Source: Streptomyces sp. S.PB5 (GTDB taxonomy: Bacteria > Actinomycetota > Actinomycetes > Streptomycetales > Streptomycetaceae). Taken from it: DNA of 64,000 nt. The DNA is taken from the NCBI RefSeq assembly GCF_030403745.1, contig NZ_JAQMWP010000014.1:186001-250000 (forward strand), read 5' to 3'. Of this stretch, positions 62,836-64,000 are shown piece after piece. Numbering within the stretch: the stretch's first letter is position 1; each line of letters begins with the position of its first letter. The notes under the pieces were generated by a model. It searched no databases. It had not been told where the DNA came from and saw nothing but the letters and a program-made list of their open reading frames with translations. The position numbers and the translations under genes were made by a program.

Positions 62836-64000
62836 GTGGCAGCGGAGATCGTCAATCCTCGCAGCGACAGCGATACGGGTCACGACGGCGGGGCGGAGCC
62901 CCTCGATTCCTTCGACCCGGCCTTCGCGCTGCACCGCGGCGGCAAGATGGCAGTGCAAGCCACCGTGCCGATCCGCGACAAGGACGACCTGTCCCTCGCG
63001 TACACGCCCGGCGTGGCGAAGGTGTGCAGCGCCATCGCCGAGCAGCCCGACCTCGTCCACGACTACACGTGGAAGTCCTCCGTCGTCGCCGTCGTCACCG
63101 ACGGTACGGCGGTGCTGGGACTCGGTGACATCGGGCCCGAGGCCTCCCTTCCGGTGATGGAAGGCAAGGCCATCCTCTTCAAGCAGTTCGGCGGCGTCGA
63201 CGCGGTGCCGATCGCGCTGGCCTGCACGGACGTCGACGAGATCGTCGAGACCGTGGTCCGGCTGGCCCCGTCCTTCGGGGGCGTCAACCTGGAGGACATC
63301 TCGGCGCCCCGGTGCTTCGAGATCGAGAAGCGGCTCCAGGACGCCCTCGACATCCCGATCTTCCACGACGACCAGCACGGCACGGCCGTCGTGACGCTGG
63401 CGGCCCTGCGGAACGCCGCGCGGCTGACCGGGCGTGGGATCGGCGAGCTGCGGGCCGTCATCTCGGGCGCCGGTGCGGCCGGGGTCGCCATCGCGAAGAT
63501 CCTCGTCGACGCCGGGATCGGGGACGTCGCCGTCGCCGACCGCAAGGGCGTGGTGTCGGCCGACCGTGACGACCTCACCCCGGTCAAGCGGGAGCTCGCC
63601 GGCTTCACCAACAAGGCGGGTATCACCGGCTCGTTGGAGACGGCCCTCGAAGGCGCCGACGTCTTCATCGGCGTCTCCGGTGGCACGGTGCCGGAGGAGG
63701 CGGTGGCGTCGATGGCCGAGGGGGCCTTCGTCTTCGCCATGGCCAACCCGAACCCCGAGGTGCACCCGGACGTCGCGCACAAGTACGCGGCGGTCGTGGC
63801 GACGGGGCGGTCCGACTTCCCGAACCAGATCAACAACGTGCTCGCGTTCCCCGGCATCTTCGCGGGCGCGCTGCAGGTGCGGGCCTCCCGGATCACCGAG
63901 GGGATGAAGATCGCGGCGGCGGAGGCGCTGGCGGCGGTGGTCGGTGACGAGCTGGCCGCCGACTACGTCATCCCGTCCCCGTTCGACGAGCGGGTCGCTC
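62836..64000 (+). CDS. Malic enzyme, NAD(P)-dependent (partial, runs off right edge)
   Basis: GTG 62836 opens a frame to the window end (388 codons). Features: SLAYTPGVAKVC (catalytic Tyr region), VLGLGDIGPEASLPVMEGK, FHDDQHGTAVV (metal-binding acidic residues), the Rossmann loop GAGAAGVAIAKIL, and ANPNPEVHPD. It oxidatively decarboxylates malate to pyruvate, feeding NAD(P)H to biosynthesis. In S. coelicolor the syntenic enzyme is, as I recall, the NADP-preferring one of two; cofactor choice is not readable here with confidence. Confidence 0.93.
   Translation, partial: MAAEIVNPRSDSDTGHDGGAEPLDSFDPAFALHRGGKMAVQATVPIRDKDDLSLAYTPGVAKVCSAIAEQPDLVHDYTWKSSVVAVVTDGTAVLGLGDIGPEASLPVMEGKAILFKQFGGVDAVPIALACTDVDEIVETVVRLAPSFGGVNLEDISAPRCFEIEKRLQDALDIPIFHDDQHGTAVVTLAALRNAARLTGRGIGELRAVISGAGAAGVAIAKILVDAGIGDVAVADRKGVVSADRDDLTPVKRELAGFTNKAGITGSLETALEGADVFIGVSGGTVPEEAVASMAEGAFVFAMANPNPEVHPDVAHKYAAVVATGRSDFPNQINNVLAFPGIFAGALQVRASRITEGMKIAAAEALAAVVGDELAADYVIPSPFDERVA

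Overview
This is a high-GC actinobacterial chromosome segment. Gene content and order place it in Streptomyces: sigR-rsrA, epi-isozizaene synthase with CYP170A1, the dasR/dasABC locus, wblE, sigH and sodN/sodX follow one another much as I remember in the Streptomyces coelicolor core chromosome (roughly SCO5216 to SCO5261). Synteny statements rest on memory, not on a search. GTG and TTG starts, ATGA-type overlaps and strong GC3 bias fit this. No tRNA, rRNA, CRISPR array or insertion sequence was seen.

Layout. 0-5 kb: end of sigR, its redox-sensing anti-sigma rsrA, two membrane HD-domain proteins (one HD-GYP, one degenerate), a TPR-like protein and peptide deformylase. 5.3-7.8 kb: the two-gene albaflavenone operon (terpene cyclase and P450, ATGA overlap). 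7.8-13.5 kb: an AraC-type regulator (probable NrdS), a small block with a decayed secreted-protein gene and a lipoprotein, then nrdB and nrdA behind a cobalamin riboswitch and two NrdR boxes. 13.5-18.4 kb: acetyltransferase, monocarboxylate-type symporter with its DUF3311 partner, and CstA with a YbdD-like protein. 18.5-28.4 kb: the GlcNAc/chitobiose locus dasR, dasABC, dasD and nagB with four DasR operators. It is interrupted between dasD and nagB by a large secreted DNRLRE-domain protein and a small membrane protein.

28.7-39.5 kb: SDR/TetR pair, a fifth dre-like site in a gene-free spacer, a PdtaS-like sensor kinase, WblE, a diacylglycerol-kinase-like enzyme, about 1.2 kb of G-rich minisatellite DNA, a small membrane protein, stress sigma factor SigH with its anti-sigma factor, a UBP zinc-finger protein and a Na+/H+ antiporter. 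39.5-47 kb holds the most unusual content: a TIR-NB-ARC-TPR STAND protein with a freshly duplicated TPR unit, a PLP enzyme, a peptidoglycan amidase, and a Family 2B encapsulin shell (cyclic-nucleotide-binding domain inside the shell protein) followed by a polyprenyl diphosphate synthase that is probably its cargo.

47-54 kb: accessory metabolic and regulatory genes, including a DGPF protein/ECF sigma pair, two VOC proteins, an AraC regulator and a Pit phosphate transporter. 54.6-64 kb: a secreted PGRP-type amidase, nickel superoxide dismutase with its maturation protease, a CGNR regulator, a methyltransferase, a polar amino acid ABC importer, and a malic enzyme running off the right edge.
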